Shown: positions 19,307 to 29,426, counted from the first letter of the stretch. The stretch is DNA of 64,000 bases from Sphingorhabdus sp. Alg231-15 (GCF_900149705.1 NZ_LT703001.1:744001-808000); one strand, 5' to 3'. Program-made: numbers and translations. The notes: generated by a model from the letters alone, not told the origin.

Positions 19307-20573
19307 TGACATAGCTTTCCTTGCTTCGGATGTCGCTTTCGACCCAGTCGACAAGCATCGTCAATACACGATGCAGACTTTCGTCCTGATTATCCATACG
19401 GGATTCAATCGCAGCTAGCCTTTTGGATATGATCCCCATGCTGTCTGCTGTTGCATCGTCTGATACAGGCTGGGCAACCGGTGATGGATTTACAGCGACG
19501 GGCTCTTCAACCTCCTGCACAGGAACGCTATCCGCATGTCTGAAAGGCAGAACTTCATGATCATCTGACGCTTCCTCAGAACTGCTTGTTAGTGCGCTTT
19601 GCAATTCCGCATCAGCAACTGGCGCTGCAGGCGTAAACTCTTCTGGAACCGAAACCAGTTCGGGTTCGACCTGCTTTTCGGCCGCACGAGCAGGTTTCTC
19701 CCACAACGGGCTTTTTGCAGTCGCTGGATCAAATTCAATCTCAGGCTCGACAATGTCGACTTCTTCCCCGTTCAGGTCGGCGAGTACCCGGCCAACCAAA
19801 GCTTGATCAATAAGCTCAGCATGCTCGACAGCTCCCATAAGCAAGACACGGCTCATCAGCGTATTGATCTTGCGCGGCACACCTCCGGTTTCACTATAGA
19901 GCAAAGAGAAGACATCGGATGTGATTTTGGGACGCCCAGACCAACCGCTCTTCGCTAGTCGGTGCGTAATATAGGGCTCAATTTCATGCGCTTCCATCGG
20001 TTCAAGATGATGGTTGGCAATCACCCGCTGGCGTAGCTGCTCCAGTCGATCAGAGCCTTGTAACAGGTCTCGGAATTCAGGCTGGCCGAGAAGGAATATC
20101 TGCAGCAATGCCTGCCCGCCTAATTGGAAGTTGGACAACATCCGCAGCTCTTCCAGAGCGCTGGTAGGCAGATTTTGCGATTCATCAACGATCAGCAAAC
20201 ACCGCCGTCCCGCACGCGCTTCACTGTGCAGAAATTCTTCAAAAGCACTGAGCAGTTGCGCCTTGTCCATGCCTTCGGTTTCAATATCGAAGTTGTTCGC
20301 AACGACGCGCACAATATCCTTACTGTCCAAAGCAGTGGTCACAACATTCGCTGCGGCCAATCGCTCGCGATCGATGGTTGCCATCAAATGACTGACCAAA
20401 GTCGTTTTGCCGGCACCGACATCACCCGTGATGACAATGAAACCTTCACCCTGCGCAAGACCATAGCCCAGGTAAGACAAAGCCTTTCGGTGGGTCAGGC
20501 TTTCAAAATAATAATGCGGATCCGGGGTCAGCTGGAATGGCCGACTTTTCAATCCATAAAATTCTTCATACAT
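19287..20573 (-). CDS. XrtA-associated secretion ATPase (ExeA/GspA-like)
   Basis: AAA ATPase of the putative secretion ATPase family found in exosortase A loci (TIGR03015-like), related to ExeA. ATG 20573 gives the usual start MYEEFYGLKSRPFQLTPDP. Walker A is GDVGAGKTT at residues 50-58 and Walker B is CLLIVDESQNLP near 127. After about residue 275 the protein becomes acidic and probably disordered (many Glu, Pro, Val), ending with a short helix. It may power or organise polysaccharide export. It has a GGGAGA ribosome-binding site. Confidence 0.9.
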   Translation of the reverse strand: MYEEFYGLKSRPFQLTPDPHYYFESLTHRKALSYLGYGLAQGEGFIVITGDVGAGKTTLVSHLMATIDRERLAAANVVTTALDSKDIVRVVANNFDIETEGMDKAQLLSAFEEFLHSEARAGRRCLLIVDESQNLPTSALEELRMLSNFQLGGQALLQIFLLGQPEFRDLLQGSDRLEQLRQRVIANHHLEPMEAHEIEPYITHRLAKSGWSGRPKITSDVFSLLYSETGGVPRKINTLMSRVLLMGAVEHAELIDQALVGRVLADLNGEEVDIVEPEIEFDPATAKSPLWEKPARAAEKQVEPELVSVPEEFTPAAPVADAELQSALTSSSEEASDDHEVLPFRHADSVPVQEVEEPVAVNPSPVAQPVSDDATADSMGIISKRLAAIESRMDNQDESLHRVLTMLVDWVESDIRSKESYVNAGRAA

Positions 20574-20608
20574 ACTGGTATCTCCCACCTACTCTTGCGG
20601 TGATGTGT

Positions 20609-22231
20609 TTAAAATTCATATTGTAGTCCGAGCAGCGCAGAGGCTGTAAGTTCGCTATCAAAACCATCCTGTTGAAAGCTATCCAAGCCAACCGCTGCAG
20701 TACCGGTCAGACCTGGTATGATCTGACGATAATAGGCCGCATTTGCGCCCAGAGCGAGCACATTGGGCGCGCCTGCAAAACCACTATCCAGAAGGTTTGC
20801 GTAGACATTGGTATCAAAGCTGGAGCGGGCATCAATCTGGCGGCCAATTGACAGGTTGGCATAGTAGTTTTCGTCCACCAGCCCATCGACACTTGATAAT
20901 CCGCCCAGTTGTGAAGCGAAGAAACGACGGCGCGAATAGCCTGCCGCTACCGCAGTATTCCATCCATTATAACCATATGCGAGTTGGGCATTCACACCGC
21001 GCGCGCGAAACGAAGAAGACGCTGCCGATTGCAGAGCATCATTGAAACACAGGCTACTCGTCTGGCCAAAAGCACATCCATTAAGTTCGCCACTTAGCGG
21101 ATTGCGGCTGCTGGAAAAACTGGTCCCCAATGACGCCAGGTTGTCGTTCAGCAAATTACCAAAGCCCGACACAGTGTCATAGACCGACACATTCAGCGAT
21201 GTGTTCTCGTTCGGTTGATAGCCAAGGCTACCAGCATAGGTCGTGCTGCCATAGCGGCGTCCGACACGCGCCTCGAGAGAGGTCCGCCGGCTAGGACGCC
21301 ACAGCACACCAGCATCCCAAATCAGTCCGTCTTCATCATAAGACAGCAGGCGAGGAGACGCTTCATCAGTCACCAAGCGGCCGTCATTGTCGACCACTGG
21401 ATCGCCGTTAACATCCCGCAGCGCATCGCGTTCGGAAATTTCAATATCTTCATAACCAACACCGCCGACAAGCGCGACCGTTGGCGTCACCGGAACCGTT
21501 ACATCGGCGCGAACATATTTGCCCTCGAAACGCTGATCCAATTGCCCGGCATCTTCACGTTCATAACCTGCACCGACAGACCAACCAAACGGCAGATCAC
21601 CCGGACTCATGCCAACGCTGGCGCTAGCCGAATGGCTGACTGAGTCGTCGAAAATATCAATCGGCAACTGACCAGGCGGCAATATACCGGTATCTTCACT
21701 TTCAACCTTTGTATACCCAACGCGGTAGTTGGCATTCACATCCAGTGCGCCGATATTTGTCGATAAGGATGGCCCAGCATATACCGAATAGACTTGGGTT
21801 ACATTGTCTATGTTGCCAACCGTATTGGACGGCGCTTCACCGCGAATATCGATACGGCTGCGTGTTGCAATACCGCCGGCCTCGAGTGCCAACACATTGG
21901 GAACAACCTGAACACTACCCCGAGCCAGGCCGCTCAATATGTCATCGTCGCCGATGTCATCTTCATAGAAGAAACGCCGCTCATAGCGCAAATTGACCTG
22001 TGCTTCCGCCTGGCGAGTCTGAATGGAAGTTTCAATACCTGCAGCAACAGTCGTATAAGTCAGAACGTCTGAACCGTTTTTCAGATCGGCCACCAGAACC
22101 TGCTGAACTTCCAGATAGGGCGTTACTTCAACATTACGATCCTTGGCTTGCGCTGGCTGTACAGCCACAATCATCAGCGGCGAAAACAGCGCCCCGAATT
22201 TCAACATACGCATGGGTTTACGGCTGGTCAC
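20609..22231 (-). CDS. XrtA-associated outer-membrane beta-barrel protein
   Basis: A 540-residue protein of the PEP-CTERM-system outer-membrane family (TIGR03016-like). It starts with a signal peptide (MLKFGALFSPLMIVAVQPAQA) and consists of alternating hydrophobic/polar strands rich in Tyr, Gly and Ser. It ends in LLGLQYEF, the C-terminal Phe typical of barrel proteins recognised by BAM. A likely role is polysaccharide passage or anchoring at the outer membrane. It starts two bases after the kinase stop. Confidence 0.88.
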   Translation of the reverse strand: MTSRKPMRMLKFGALFSPLMIVAVQPAQAKDRNVEVTPYLEVQQVLVADLKNGSDVLTYTTVAAGIETSIQTRQAEAQVNLRYERRFFYEDDIGDDDILSGLARGSVQVVPNVLALEAGGIATRSRIDIRGEAPSNTVGNIDNVTQVYSVYAGPSLSTNIGALDVNANYRVGYTKVESEDTGILPPGQLPIDIFDDSVSHSASASVGMSPGDLPFGWSVGAGYEREDAGQLDQRFEGKYVRADVTVPVTPTVALVGGVGYEDIEISERDALRDVNGDPVVDNDGRLVTDEASPRLLSYDEDGLIWDAGVLWRPSRRTSLEARVGRRYGSTTYAGSLGYQPNENTSLNVSVYDTVSGFGNLLNDNLASLGTSFSSSRNPLSGELNGCAFGQTSSLCFNDALQSAASSSFRARGVNAQLAYGYNGWNTAVAAGYSRRRFFASQLGGLSSVDGLVDENYYANLSIGRQIDARSSFDTNVYANLLDSGFAGAPNVLALGANAAYYRQIIPGLTGTAAVGLDSFQQDGFDSELTASALLGLQYEF

Positions 22232-22233
22232 TG

Positions 22234-23151
22234 TTACTCTCCATATCCATAATAGGATCCAAAGCTCCGACCTGTCGGCGAGAATTTCGTGCCGTTCAGG
22301 AGCAATTGGATATTGTCGCAGCCGGCCATCAGGCTAAGCGCGTCGCGCAAGGCTGTTTCAGTTGTTTCGTCTGCTTTCACGATCATCACGACCTGCCCGA
22401 CATGAGTCGCAAGCACCGATGCCGGTGATGCCGACAAAGCAGGCGGGGAATCAAAAATAACAATCCGGTTGGGGTTATGCTGGGTCAACCGATTGAGCAC
22501 TTCCTGTGTACGAGAAGAAGCGAGATATTCGGTGTCCGCGTTAGTCTGTTCACCCGCTGGTAAAATGGCAAGACCGGCAATGTCAGTGTGGATAATGCAC
22601 TGTTCAACTGGCAATTGCGGATCGGCCAGCGCATCCATTAATCCCTTGCTGCCTTCCAGGCCAAGGCTGGACAATATGCTCGGTTTGGCAAAATCCGCAT
22701 CGACCAGCAGCACTTCATTGTCTTTCTCCGCAGCAATCGAGAGTGCGAGATTCAATGCGCAAAAAGTCTTACCCTCATTTGGATGAGCGGAACAAATCAA
22801 GATGCGCTCACCATGAGGCAATGCAGCCTGTTTGCTTGTGCCCTTGGCGGCCATCAGTAGTTGACGTTTAATGATACGGAATTCTTCGGAAATGCCCGTA
22901 ACCGGACCATCAGGCACAACGAAACCAGCTTCCCGCAATTTATCGCGATCAACGATGACCCGCGGTCCATCATAAACAGGCTGGTTTCGGGACGGTGTCC
23001 GTACGACCTGCTGCTTCTTAGCTTCCGGCGCTAGTATCTCGGGTCCGTAATTTTGTTCAGGACCTCCCGTCTTAGAAGGAACATAGTCATAGATCTGTGC
23101 TGCGCGTTCCAGCAGAGAACTTGATTTATTGAGGGGATTATACTTGTTCAT
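22234..23151 (-). CDS. Polysaccharide tyrosine autokinase (CpsD/CapB family, XrtA type)
   Basis: BY-kinase that cycles phosphorylation on tyrosines and controls polymer length together with the adjacent Wzz-like protein. Walker A CSAHPNEGKTF lies at residues 120-130, Walker A' is VLLVDADFAKPS and Walker B is IVIFDSPPAL. The C-terminus is a short tyrosine cluster (SYYGYGE), the expected autophosphorylation site. The kinase is not fused to the membrane subunit, as in Gram-positive pairs, and the membrane partner is the next gene upstream. 305 residues. Confidence 0.92.
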   Translation of the reverse strand: MNKYNPLNKSSSLLERAAQIYDYVPSKTGGPEQNYGPEILAPEAKKQQVVRTPSRNQPVYDGPRVIVDRDKLREAGFVVPDGPVTGISEEFRIIKRQLLMAAKGTSKQAALPHGERILICSAHPNEGKTFCALNLALSIAAEKDNEVLLVDADFAKPSILSSLGLEGSKGLMDALADPQLPVEQCIIHTDIAGLAILPAGEQTNADTEYLASSRTQEVLNRLTQHNPNRIVIFDSPPALSASPASVLATHVGQVVMIVKADETTETALRDALSLMAGCDNIQLLLNGTKFSPTGRSFGSYYGYGE

Positions 23152-23160
23152 GTTCTCTCC

Positions 23161-24711
23161 TCAAGCCACCATGCCGCGCTGGATAAATTCCACGACCATC
23201 AACAGCGCAAAAACACCAAACAAGGCGCCGCCCGCGCTGTAAAACAACCGCATTTTCTTTTGCCGGATGACACGCTGACCACTGGTCAAGATCTGGGACA
23301 CCGATCCGATGACAGGCAATCCACTGGCTTTTTCCAGTTTTGCCGATGTCGGGTAGCTGGTCTGCAACTGCCCCATGGCGAAGGATGCGCCGACACCGCC
23401 ACCAATGCCTACAAACAACACCATCGCCAGCAAAAGAGGCCGGTTGGGTGCTGCAGGTGAGCGTGGACTAGACGGGGGATCGATAACCTTGAACTTAACC
23501 GAGTCCGTTTCTGATTCGACCTGTCCGCGCAACTTGATCTGCTCACGATCCTGGAGCATTTTGTCATATTGAGATTTCAACACGTCATAGTCGCGATTAA
23601 TCCGCGCCATCTCTGCTGCAACACCAGGTTCCAGCGACTGTTTTGATGCCAGCTGAGCCATGTCAGCCTGGATGGCATTCTTACGGGCCTGGAGCGCGGC
23701 AACCGATGCCTGGCGTTCGGCTCGCATGCTTTGCAACGAACTATAGGCAGGATTTGGTGTACGATAGCCCGAACCGCCTGAACCTTTGGGTTGTGCGGCA
23801 ACCTGCGCCCGAAGGGCTGCAATCTGGCTCTTCATCGCAATGATATCGGGATGACTGTCGGTCCATCCTCGTGCGCGCGCAGAGGCCAATTGCCCTTGCG
23901 CCTGCGCCAATTGTCCGCGTGCGCCTCCGCCGGAACTGGCTCCACCAAATCCGGGTGTTGCAATGGTTGGCGGTGTTCCTGCAAGCTGGCCGTTGAGCGC
24001 CGCCAGAGAACTGGAAGCCGAAGCCAGTTGTGATTCAATCTGGCTGAGTTCTGCTCGAGAGGCTTCGATCCGCTGACTGATGGACCCGACCCCAGGCAAT
24101 AGTCCCAGATTTTCTGTCTCGAACTCGACCCGTTTTTGCTCAGCTTCTTGCAAAGCTTTCTCTCTATTTGCGAGTTGTGCATCAAGAAATTTCAGTGTCT
24201 GACTGGTTTCGTCCCGGTCGCCGGAAAGGTTTTCTTCCACGAAGATGTCGATCATCTTCTGCACAATTTCACGGGACAGAACCGCATTTTCAGCATCCGA
24301 TAGATTGCCCACAGACGCTGTCGCTGTAATCTCGAAAAGATTGTCCTTTTCCGATTTAATCTCGATATTCTTGCGAAGCATCTCGACCTTGCCGGCCAAT
24401 TCGCGATCGCTAGCAACCGAGAGGTTCAAATCCGTCCCACGAACCACTTTCTCCAAGTTTATCGTGGATGCCAGCGTTTCCTGCACCCGATCCATATTTC
24501 TTTTGCGGTCACGAGATTCGATACCGACTTTATCCGACAAGATGGACTGCATCTCGACGAATACGCGTGCTTTGGACTCGTAACTGTTCGGGATCAGCGC
24601 AACGACCAGCCAACCCAAAAGGCATATGCCCCAGGCGACCGCCAATGCCAGCCAGCGCCGGTTCCAGACGCTGTGCACTGCTACTCGAAATTCATCATAA
24701 AGGCCGTTCAT
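23161..24711 (-). CDS. Polysaccharide chain-length determinant (Wzz/GNVR type, XrtA locus)
   Basis: Polysaccharide co-polymerase of the PEP-CTERM locus subfamily (TIGR03007-like), 516 residues. Transmembrane helices lie near residues 20-38 and 425-445, with a further hydrophobic segment near 485-508, enclosing a long periplasmic coiled-coil region rich in Ala, Gln and Glu. The proline-rich motif before the second helix (VIDPPSSPRSPAAPNRP) is the classical Wzz signature. It probably forms an oligomer that works with the BY-kinase encoded next. Confidence 0.92.
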   Translation of the reverse strand: MNGLYDEFRVAVHSVWNRRWLALAVAWGICLLGWLVVALIPNSYESKARVFVEMQSILSDKVGIESRDRKRNMDRVQETLASTINLEKVVRGTDLNLSVASDRELAGKVEMLRKNIEIKSEKDNLFEITATASVGNLSDAENAVLSREIVQKMIDIFVEENLSGDRDETSQTLKFLDAQLANREKALQEAEQKRVEFETENLGLLPGVGSISQRIEASRAELSQIESQLASASSSLAALNGQLAGTPPTIATPGFGGASSGGGARGQLAQAQGQLASARARGWTDSHPDIIAMKSQIAALRAQVAAQPKGSGGSGYRTPNPAYSSLQSMRAERQASVAALQARKNAIQADMAQLASKQSLEPGVAAEMARINRDYDVLKSQYDKMLQDREQIKLRGQVESETDSVKFKVIDPPSSPRSPAAPNRPLLLAMVLFVGIGGGVGASFAMGQLQTSYPTSAKLEKASGLPVIGSVSQILTSGQRVIRQKKMRLFYSAGGALFGVFALLMVVEFIQRGMVA

Positions 24712-24750
24712 TGGTCTTTTCGATCCCTATAGAATTGGTGCAAGCGCAAA

Positions 24751-25407
24751 TTAAAACATGCTCTTTGGAATGATGATCACATCGCCGGGCCGCAGCATCA
24801 CATTGGCCTTGGTTTGACCGCGATCGAGCAGATCACCGATGCGCAAAGCATATTCCTGCTGCTTGCCGGTCCCCCGATTATAGCGAACAAGCCGGGCTTT
24901 ATTGCCGGATGCGAATTCTGAAAGGCCGCCGACAGCAATCATCGCATCGAGCAATGTCATGTTTGCACGATAGGGTATCGAGGCTGGTTTTTCTGTCGCA
25001 CCGACCACACGGATTTGCTGAGAGAAGGTGCCCGAAAAGTTATTGACGATTACCGAAACGAGTGGCTCGTTGATATATTCGGACAATTGCAATTTCAGGT
25101 CTTCAGCCAGCATGGCGGGCGTTTTGCCTACAGCGGGCATGTCGGTAATCAGCGGCGTGGTAATCCGGCCATCAGGGCGCACTTGAACCTTCGCGCCCAG
25201 TTCCGGGTTGCGCCAGACGAAAATGGTCAGCTCATCCAAGGGTCCGATAACATATTCTTCACCGGGGCCTTCCTGCATGGAAACGAAAGACGCTGGCGGA
25301 AGCTGCGGCCCCGAAGATGTACCTGCACATCCGGCCACTGCAAGAGAGGCCAATCCAGCACCGATCATATATTTCGGTAGCTTTCGGTTTTTGAACGCAG
25401 CAGTCAT
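24751..25407 (-). CDS. Polysaccharide export lipoprotein (Wza-like, XrtA type)
   Basis: Outer-membrane polysaccharide export protein. ATG 25407 is chosen because GAGG lies eight bases upstream; ATGs at 25413 and 25431 are in frame. The N-terminus has a signal peptide with lipobox VAGC. A polysaccharide-biosynthesis/export domain (EYVIGPLDELTIFVWRNPEL, VRPDGRITTPLI) is followed by a SLBB segment (IRVVGATEKP). The C-terminus LRPGDVIIIPKSMF is typical. 218 residues. It heads a run of seven genes ending at the deacetylase and exosortase. Confidence 0.92.
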   Translation of the reverse strand: MTAAFKNRKLPKYMIGAGLASLAVAGCAGTSSGPQLPPASFVSMQEGPGEEYVIGPLDELTIFVWRNPELGAKVQVRPDGRITTPLITDMPAVGKTPAMLAEDLKLQLSEYINEPLVSVIVNNFSGTFSQQIRVVGATEKPASIPYRANMTLLDAMIAVGGLSEFASGNKARLVRYNRGTGKQQEYALRIGDLLDRGQTKANVMLRPGDVIIIPKSMF

Positions 25408-25579
25408 TTTCATTTCCTCGTAAACAGCCATTGCGGACCAGCCGATTCCACGAGGAAATGGGCCAATCACACATAATCACGAGAATGCTATCGGCGAAAA
25501 TAGTGAAGATAGCGTTAGGATTGATTGAAATTAGGGTTAATATTTGGCTGTTTTCATGGGATTATCGAATCCCGCCAAC
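25408..25579 (-). promoter_or_regulatory. Gap inside the EPS cluster, probable internal promoter
   Basis: This 172-base gap is the only sizeable break in the twelve-gene minus-strand EPS run, all other junctions being overlaps or under 40 bases. It is AT-rich on the side next to the decarboxylase stop. It probably carries the promoter for the export operon (Wza-like gene onward). I could not define -10/-35 boxes. Confidence 0.4.
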
Positions 25580-26815
25580 TCAACTAACCAAAATCTCCTT
25601 TGCCGGCCCCTGCCCTAGAAAATTTGCCGGGCTGGCGGTTGCGCCATATGCACCAGCGCAGAATATGGCGACAATATCATCAACCTGAGCCACAGGTAGT
25701 TGCACTCGGTCACTCAGCATATCCAGCGGTGTGCAAAGACACCCCACGATCGACACGACCTCGTCCGCAGGAGTATCATATCGGGATGCGATCGCAGCGG
25801 GGTAGTTCCGCCGGATAACAGTCCCGAAGTTACCGCTGGCGGCCAGTTGATGATGTAATCCGCCGTCGGTGACCAGAAATGTTTCACCCCGGCTCTCCTT
25901 GCGATCGACAATCCGAGTCAAATAGACACCAGCCTCGCCGACAAGGAACCGCCCAAGCTCAAGCGCAAATTGTGTCTTTGATAATATTTTCGGTAGGTCG
26001 GCTAGCTGTTTTTCCAGAGCATCGCCGATCAGGCCCACGTCCACGGGCTCATCGCCCGGAAAATAAGGAATCCCGAAGCCTCCACCCAGATTGACATGCT
26101 CTGGACCCTGACCAATCGCCTCAGCCAGACGTGCCGCCAATGCTATTGTCTGCGCCTGTGTTTCGACGATCGCATCCGCTTTCAAGGCTTGAGACCCGGC
26201 AAAGATATGAAATCCACGCCAATGCGCCCCTGCTTCAACAATCTTGTGCACGGTCGGCGCAACGAGGTCGGCATCCATGCCAAAGGGCTTGGCTCCGCCT
26301 CCCATTTTCATGCCAGACCCCTTCAGATCAAAGTCCGGATTAACGCGGATGGCCAGGCGCGGCTCTAACCCAGCTTTCGTCCCGATAGCCAAAGCGCGAT
26401 CACATTCACTAGGCGATTCAATATTGATGGTTACCCCGGCTTCAATGGCCGCAAGCAATTCATCATCACGCTTGCCTGGTCCCGCAAAGCTTATTTTATT
26501 GGCCTGTGCCCCCGCTTTCAAAGCCATGGCCAGTTCACCGCCTGATGCGATATCAATACCATCAGAGAGCTTGACCATGTGCGAAAGCACGGGCGCATAA
26601 GGATTGGCCTTCATCGCATAATGAATGTGCAATGAGCCCGGCATAGCATTCCGCAAACACTCCATCCGGAGGTCCAGCAGACGTTTCGAATAAACGAACA
26701 ATGGTGAACCATGCTCGGACACAAGGGCGCTCACTTTCGAACCGCTTATCGCTAGCTCTCCATCAAGACAATCATAGCCTTGGGGTATCGGACCGACCGG
26801 TTTGACTTTACTCAT
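25580..26815 (-). CDS. PLP-dependent decarboxylase, exosortase A associated
   Basis: Fold-III PLP enzyme of the diaminopimelate/ornithine decarboxylase group, XrtA-locus subfamily (TIGR03099-like). Lys69 in HYAMKANPYAPVL should form the PLP Schiff base. GGGFGIPYFPGDE binds the phosphate, and CLCTPLDML carries the active-site Cys. The substrate is unknown; the neighbours, an AMP-forming ligase and an acyl carrier protein, suggest it acts on an amino acid or carrier-bound acyl unit (inference). It overlaps the ligase gene by four bases. Confidence 0.92.
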   Translation of the reverse strand: MSKVKPVGPIPQGYDCLDGELAISGSKVSALVSEHGSPLFVYSKRLLDLRMECLRNAMPGSLHIHYAMKANPYAPVLSHMVKLSDGIDIASGGELAMALKAGAQANKISFAGPGKRDDELLAAIEAGVTINIESPSECDRALAIGTKAGLEPRLAIRVNPDFDLKGSGMKMGGGAKPFGMDADLVAPTVHKIVEAGAHWRGFHIFAGSQALKADAIVETQAQTIALAARLAEAIGQGPEHVNLGGGFGIPYFPGDEPVDVGLIGDALEKQLADLPKILSKTQFALELGRFLVGEAGVYLTRIVDRKESRGETFLVTDGGLHHQLAASGNFGTVIRRNYPAAIASRYDTPADEVVSIVGCLCTPLDMLSDRVQLPVAQVDDIVAIFCAGAYGATASPANFLGQGPAKEILVS

Positions 26816-28353
26816 GATTTTTCATTCTCTGCCAAAGCGTTGCGGTCGATCTTGCCATTCGGATTTTTGGGAAATTCCTTCAACAGCCTGATATCGCGAG
26901 GGTGCATAAAATTCGGTAAATTCCGTTTCATATATTTCCGCAAATCCTCTTCAATATCTCGATCGTCTGAGTCATCCTTCGCGCGCACAAACAGGCAGAT
27001 GGCATGCCCAAGCCGCTCGTCAGCAACACCAATAGCGACTGCTTCTGCTATAAAGCCAGATTCAATCGCAACCTCTTCGATTTCGGTAGGGCTGATCCGA
27101 TTGCCAGAACTTTTTATCATATTGTCGGTCCGCCCGACAAAATAGAGCAAACCGTCTTTATCTCGCCGGACTGTATCTCCTGACCATACTGCTGTCCCGC
27201 CATATTCCGACTCAATCGGAGCCGGTTTGAAACGCTCAGCAGTTCTCTCGGCATCCTGCCAATATCCTTCGGCCACCAGCGGCCCGGCATGAACCAATTC
27301 ACCTTCTTCACCAGCGGCGACAACAACACCATCTGATCCAACTACCATGATCTCGGCAAACGGAATTGCAGTCCCCATGCTGGTGGGATTATCGTCTATA
27401 AGAACCGGATCAAGATAGGTCGACCGAAATGCCTCGGTCAAACCATACATCGCATAAATATCTGTGTTCCTGCCAAAAATAGACCGCAACTGCTTCACCA
27501 GCGGCGGTGTCAAAGCTCCACCGCTATTGGTCAGGCGCCGCATGGATCGCGATGCTTCTTCCGGCCAATCCTGATCAACAAGTTGCACCCAAAGCGGTGG
27601 AACCGCCGCCAACGTGGTAATCTCGTGACGGGCACAACCCTTGGTCACATCACGCGGTGTCAGGTAATCCAGAGGAAAGGCGCAACCACCGGCATACCAG
27701 GTCGAGAGCAATTGATTTTGTCCATAGTCGAAACTCAGGGGCAATACGCATAGGGTGCGATCATCCAGTCCCAGCTTCAGATAGCTTGCAACACTTACCG
27801 CACCCAGACTGAGATTGGCATTGCTCAGCATGACCCCTTTCGGTCGGCCGGTCGATCCACTGGTATATAATATTGCCGCCAAGGCCTCAGTATCCGAGTC
27901 TTTTTCACTCGGCTCCAAAGGGTCGGATATCGCCTCAAATTCGGTTGCGACCAAGACATCTTCTTGGATTGTACAGCCGTGATCGATAGGCTCACCATCA
28001 AGCGACTTCACCCGCCCCCTGTTGGTAATCAATAGCTTTGCACCGCTGTCTGCAATGATGTGCTGCACCTGTGCGGGCTTCAAAACCGGGTTGATCGGTA
28101 CATGCACTAGCCCTGCTCTAACCGCTGCTAGTGGCATGATACAGGCAAGTTCGGTCTTTGGCAGCCATGTAGCTATCCGATCACCTCGGTCAAAATTCTG
28201 CCCCAGAAGCCAGCGGGCCAGCAAACCAACACGATGATTTAACATCTTATAGCTAAGAGACCCCGAGCGGGTGACCAATGCTGTTGCCTCTGGATCCTTG
28301 CCAAGGGCAAGACGATCCAGTGGGAATGCAGCGTTTGTGACTGGTTTGTTCAA
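26812..28353 (-). CDS. Acyl-CoA/ACP ligase (AMP-forming), exosortase A associated
   Basis: ANL-superfamily adenylating enzyme (TIGR03098-like), 513 residues. The P-loop ILYTSGSTGRPKGVMLS lies near residue 165, with AMYGLTEAFRST and the hinge/C-terminal motif NMIKSSGNRISPTEIEE. The catalytic Lys is expected in NPNGKIDRNAL near the end. It probably activates a carboxylic or amino acid and loads it onto the acyl carrier protein encoded divergently at 29470 (inference). It heads the minus-strand EPS run, with the first plus-strand gene only 32 bases away. Confidence 0.92.
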   Translation of the reverse strand: MNKPVTNAAFPLDRLALGKDPEATALVTRSGSLSYKMLNHRVGLLARWLLGQNFDRGDRIATWLPKTELACIMPLAAVRAGLVHVPINPVLKPAQVQHIIADSGAKLLITNRGRVKSLDGEPIDHGCTIQEDVLVATEFEAISDPLEPSEKDSDTEALAAILYTSGSTGRPKGVMLSNANLSLGAVSVASYLKLGLDDRTLCVLPLSFDYGQNQLLSTWYAGGCAFPLDYLTPRDVTKGCARHEITTLAAVPPLWVQLVDQDWPEEASRSMRRLTNSGGALTPPLVKQLRSIFGRNTDIYAMYGLTEAFRSTYLDPVLIDDNPTSMGTAIPFAEIMVVGSDGVVVAAGEEGELVHAGPLVAEGYWQDAERTAERFKPAPIESEYGGTAVWSGDTVRRDKDGLLYFVGRTDNMIKSSGNRISPTEIEEVAIESGFIAEAVAIGVADERLGHAICLFVRAKDDSDDRDIEEDLRKYMKRNLPNFMHPRDIRLLKEFPKNPNGKIDRNALAENEKS

Positions 28354-28385
28354 ATGCTTGTACCTATGGGAAAAAGAACAAAATT

Positions 28386-29426
28386 GTGACAGATATGACC
28401 TTGGCTATGAACAGTGAATATCACGATAACTTCCAGTCTGCGCAAGCGGTAGCGGGTGAAAAACTTGGTCGGAGTGATCAAAGATCGCTTTTTGATCGGT
28501 TTGAGTGGTTGCGTCATCTGCACGAATTGTGTTTGCCAGACAATAAACCCCTGATTGTCCAAAGCGCTGAAAACGAGGCGCAAGCTTGGTTTTTCCTCAT
28601 GAAAAAGGGCTTGGGACGCTACACCGCCCTCGCCAACTGGTATAATTTTACATATCGGCCCATTTTCACCGGCGACTATGATGAAGTCACCAAATTGGCC
28701 TTGCTTGCCAATATCGCCAAAACATTGACCTCCCATTGTCATCGCATCGAAATCGCGCCTGTACCTGAAGAAGATCAGGCTGCCAGTCTGACCAAAAGAG
28801 CCTTTGAACAGGCGGGCTGGCTGGTTTTCAGATCCAAAGCAGATGACAATCATATCCTGTCTGTTAACGGCCGGACTTTCGATCAATATTGGGCAGACCG
28901 TCCCGGCAGATTGCGTAATACGGTCCGCCGTAAGGCAAAAAAGAATATCGTATCCATCCGCATCGAAACGGAATTTTCAGGCGAACATTGGGATGATTAT
29001 CTCAATGTCTATGCAAAAAGCTGGAAGCCGGAAGAAGGGAATCCTGATTTCCTTAAGAATCTGGCTAAACAAGAGGCCGAAGCCGGATGTCTGCGTCTTG
29101 GCCTTGCTTATATTGATGGCAATCCCGTTGCCGCACAATTCTGGACGGTCGAAAATGGAGAAGCCCTGATCCACAAACTCGCCCATGTCGAGGATGCCAC
29201 GAAATCATCGCCCGGTACTTTGCTATCCGTTGCCATGTTTCAGCAGGCCATAGATGTTGACCGCGTTAAATTGATCGATTTCGGTACCGGTAACGATCCT
29301 TACAAACGCGAATGGATGGAAGATGTTCGTCCGAGATATCGCCTGGAGATGTTTTGGCCCAATAACCCCCTTTCCTGGCTATCTATACTGAGATACCAGA
29401 TGTCAGCCCTTGTAGGAAAGCGCTGA
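28386..29426 (+). CDS. GNAT/FemAB-like acetyltransferase in the XrtA locus
   Basis: A 346-residue protein with a BioF2-like acetyltransferase domain: GRLRNTVRRKAKK near residue 180, then GLAYIDGNPVAAQFWTV and KLIDFGTGNDPYKREWM. Such genes recur in exosortase A loci and are likely to modify sugar or peptide groups with acyl units. I used GTG 28386, preceded by GGGAAAAAGAAC; ATG 28395 and 28407 are alternatives. It begins the plus-strand half of the locus, followed by the acyl carrier protein 43 bases later. Confidence 0.83.
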   Translation: MTDMTLAMNSEYHDNFQSAQAVAGEKLGRSDQRSLFDRFEWLRHLHELCLPDNKPLIVQSAENEAQAWFFLMKKGLGRYTALANWYNFTYRPIFTGDYDEVTKLALLANIAKTLTSHCHRIEIAPVPEEDQAASLTKRAFEQAGWLVFRSKADDNHILSVNGRTFDQYWADRPGRLRNTVRRKAKKNIVSIRIETEFSGEHWDDYLNVYAKSWKPEEGNPDFLKNLAKQEAEAGCLRLGLAYIDGNPVAAQFWTVENGEALIHKLAHVEDATKSSPGTLLSVAMFQQAIDVDRVKLIDFGTGNDPYKREWMEDVRPRYRLEMFWPNNPLSWLSILRYQMSALVGKR

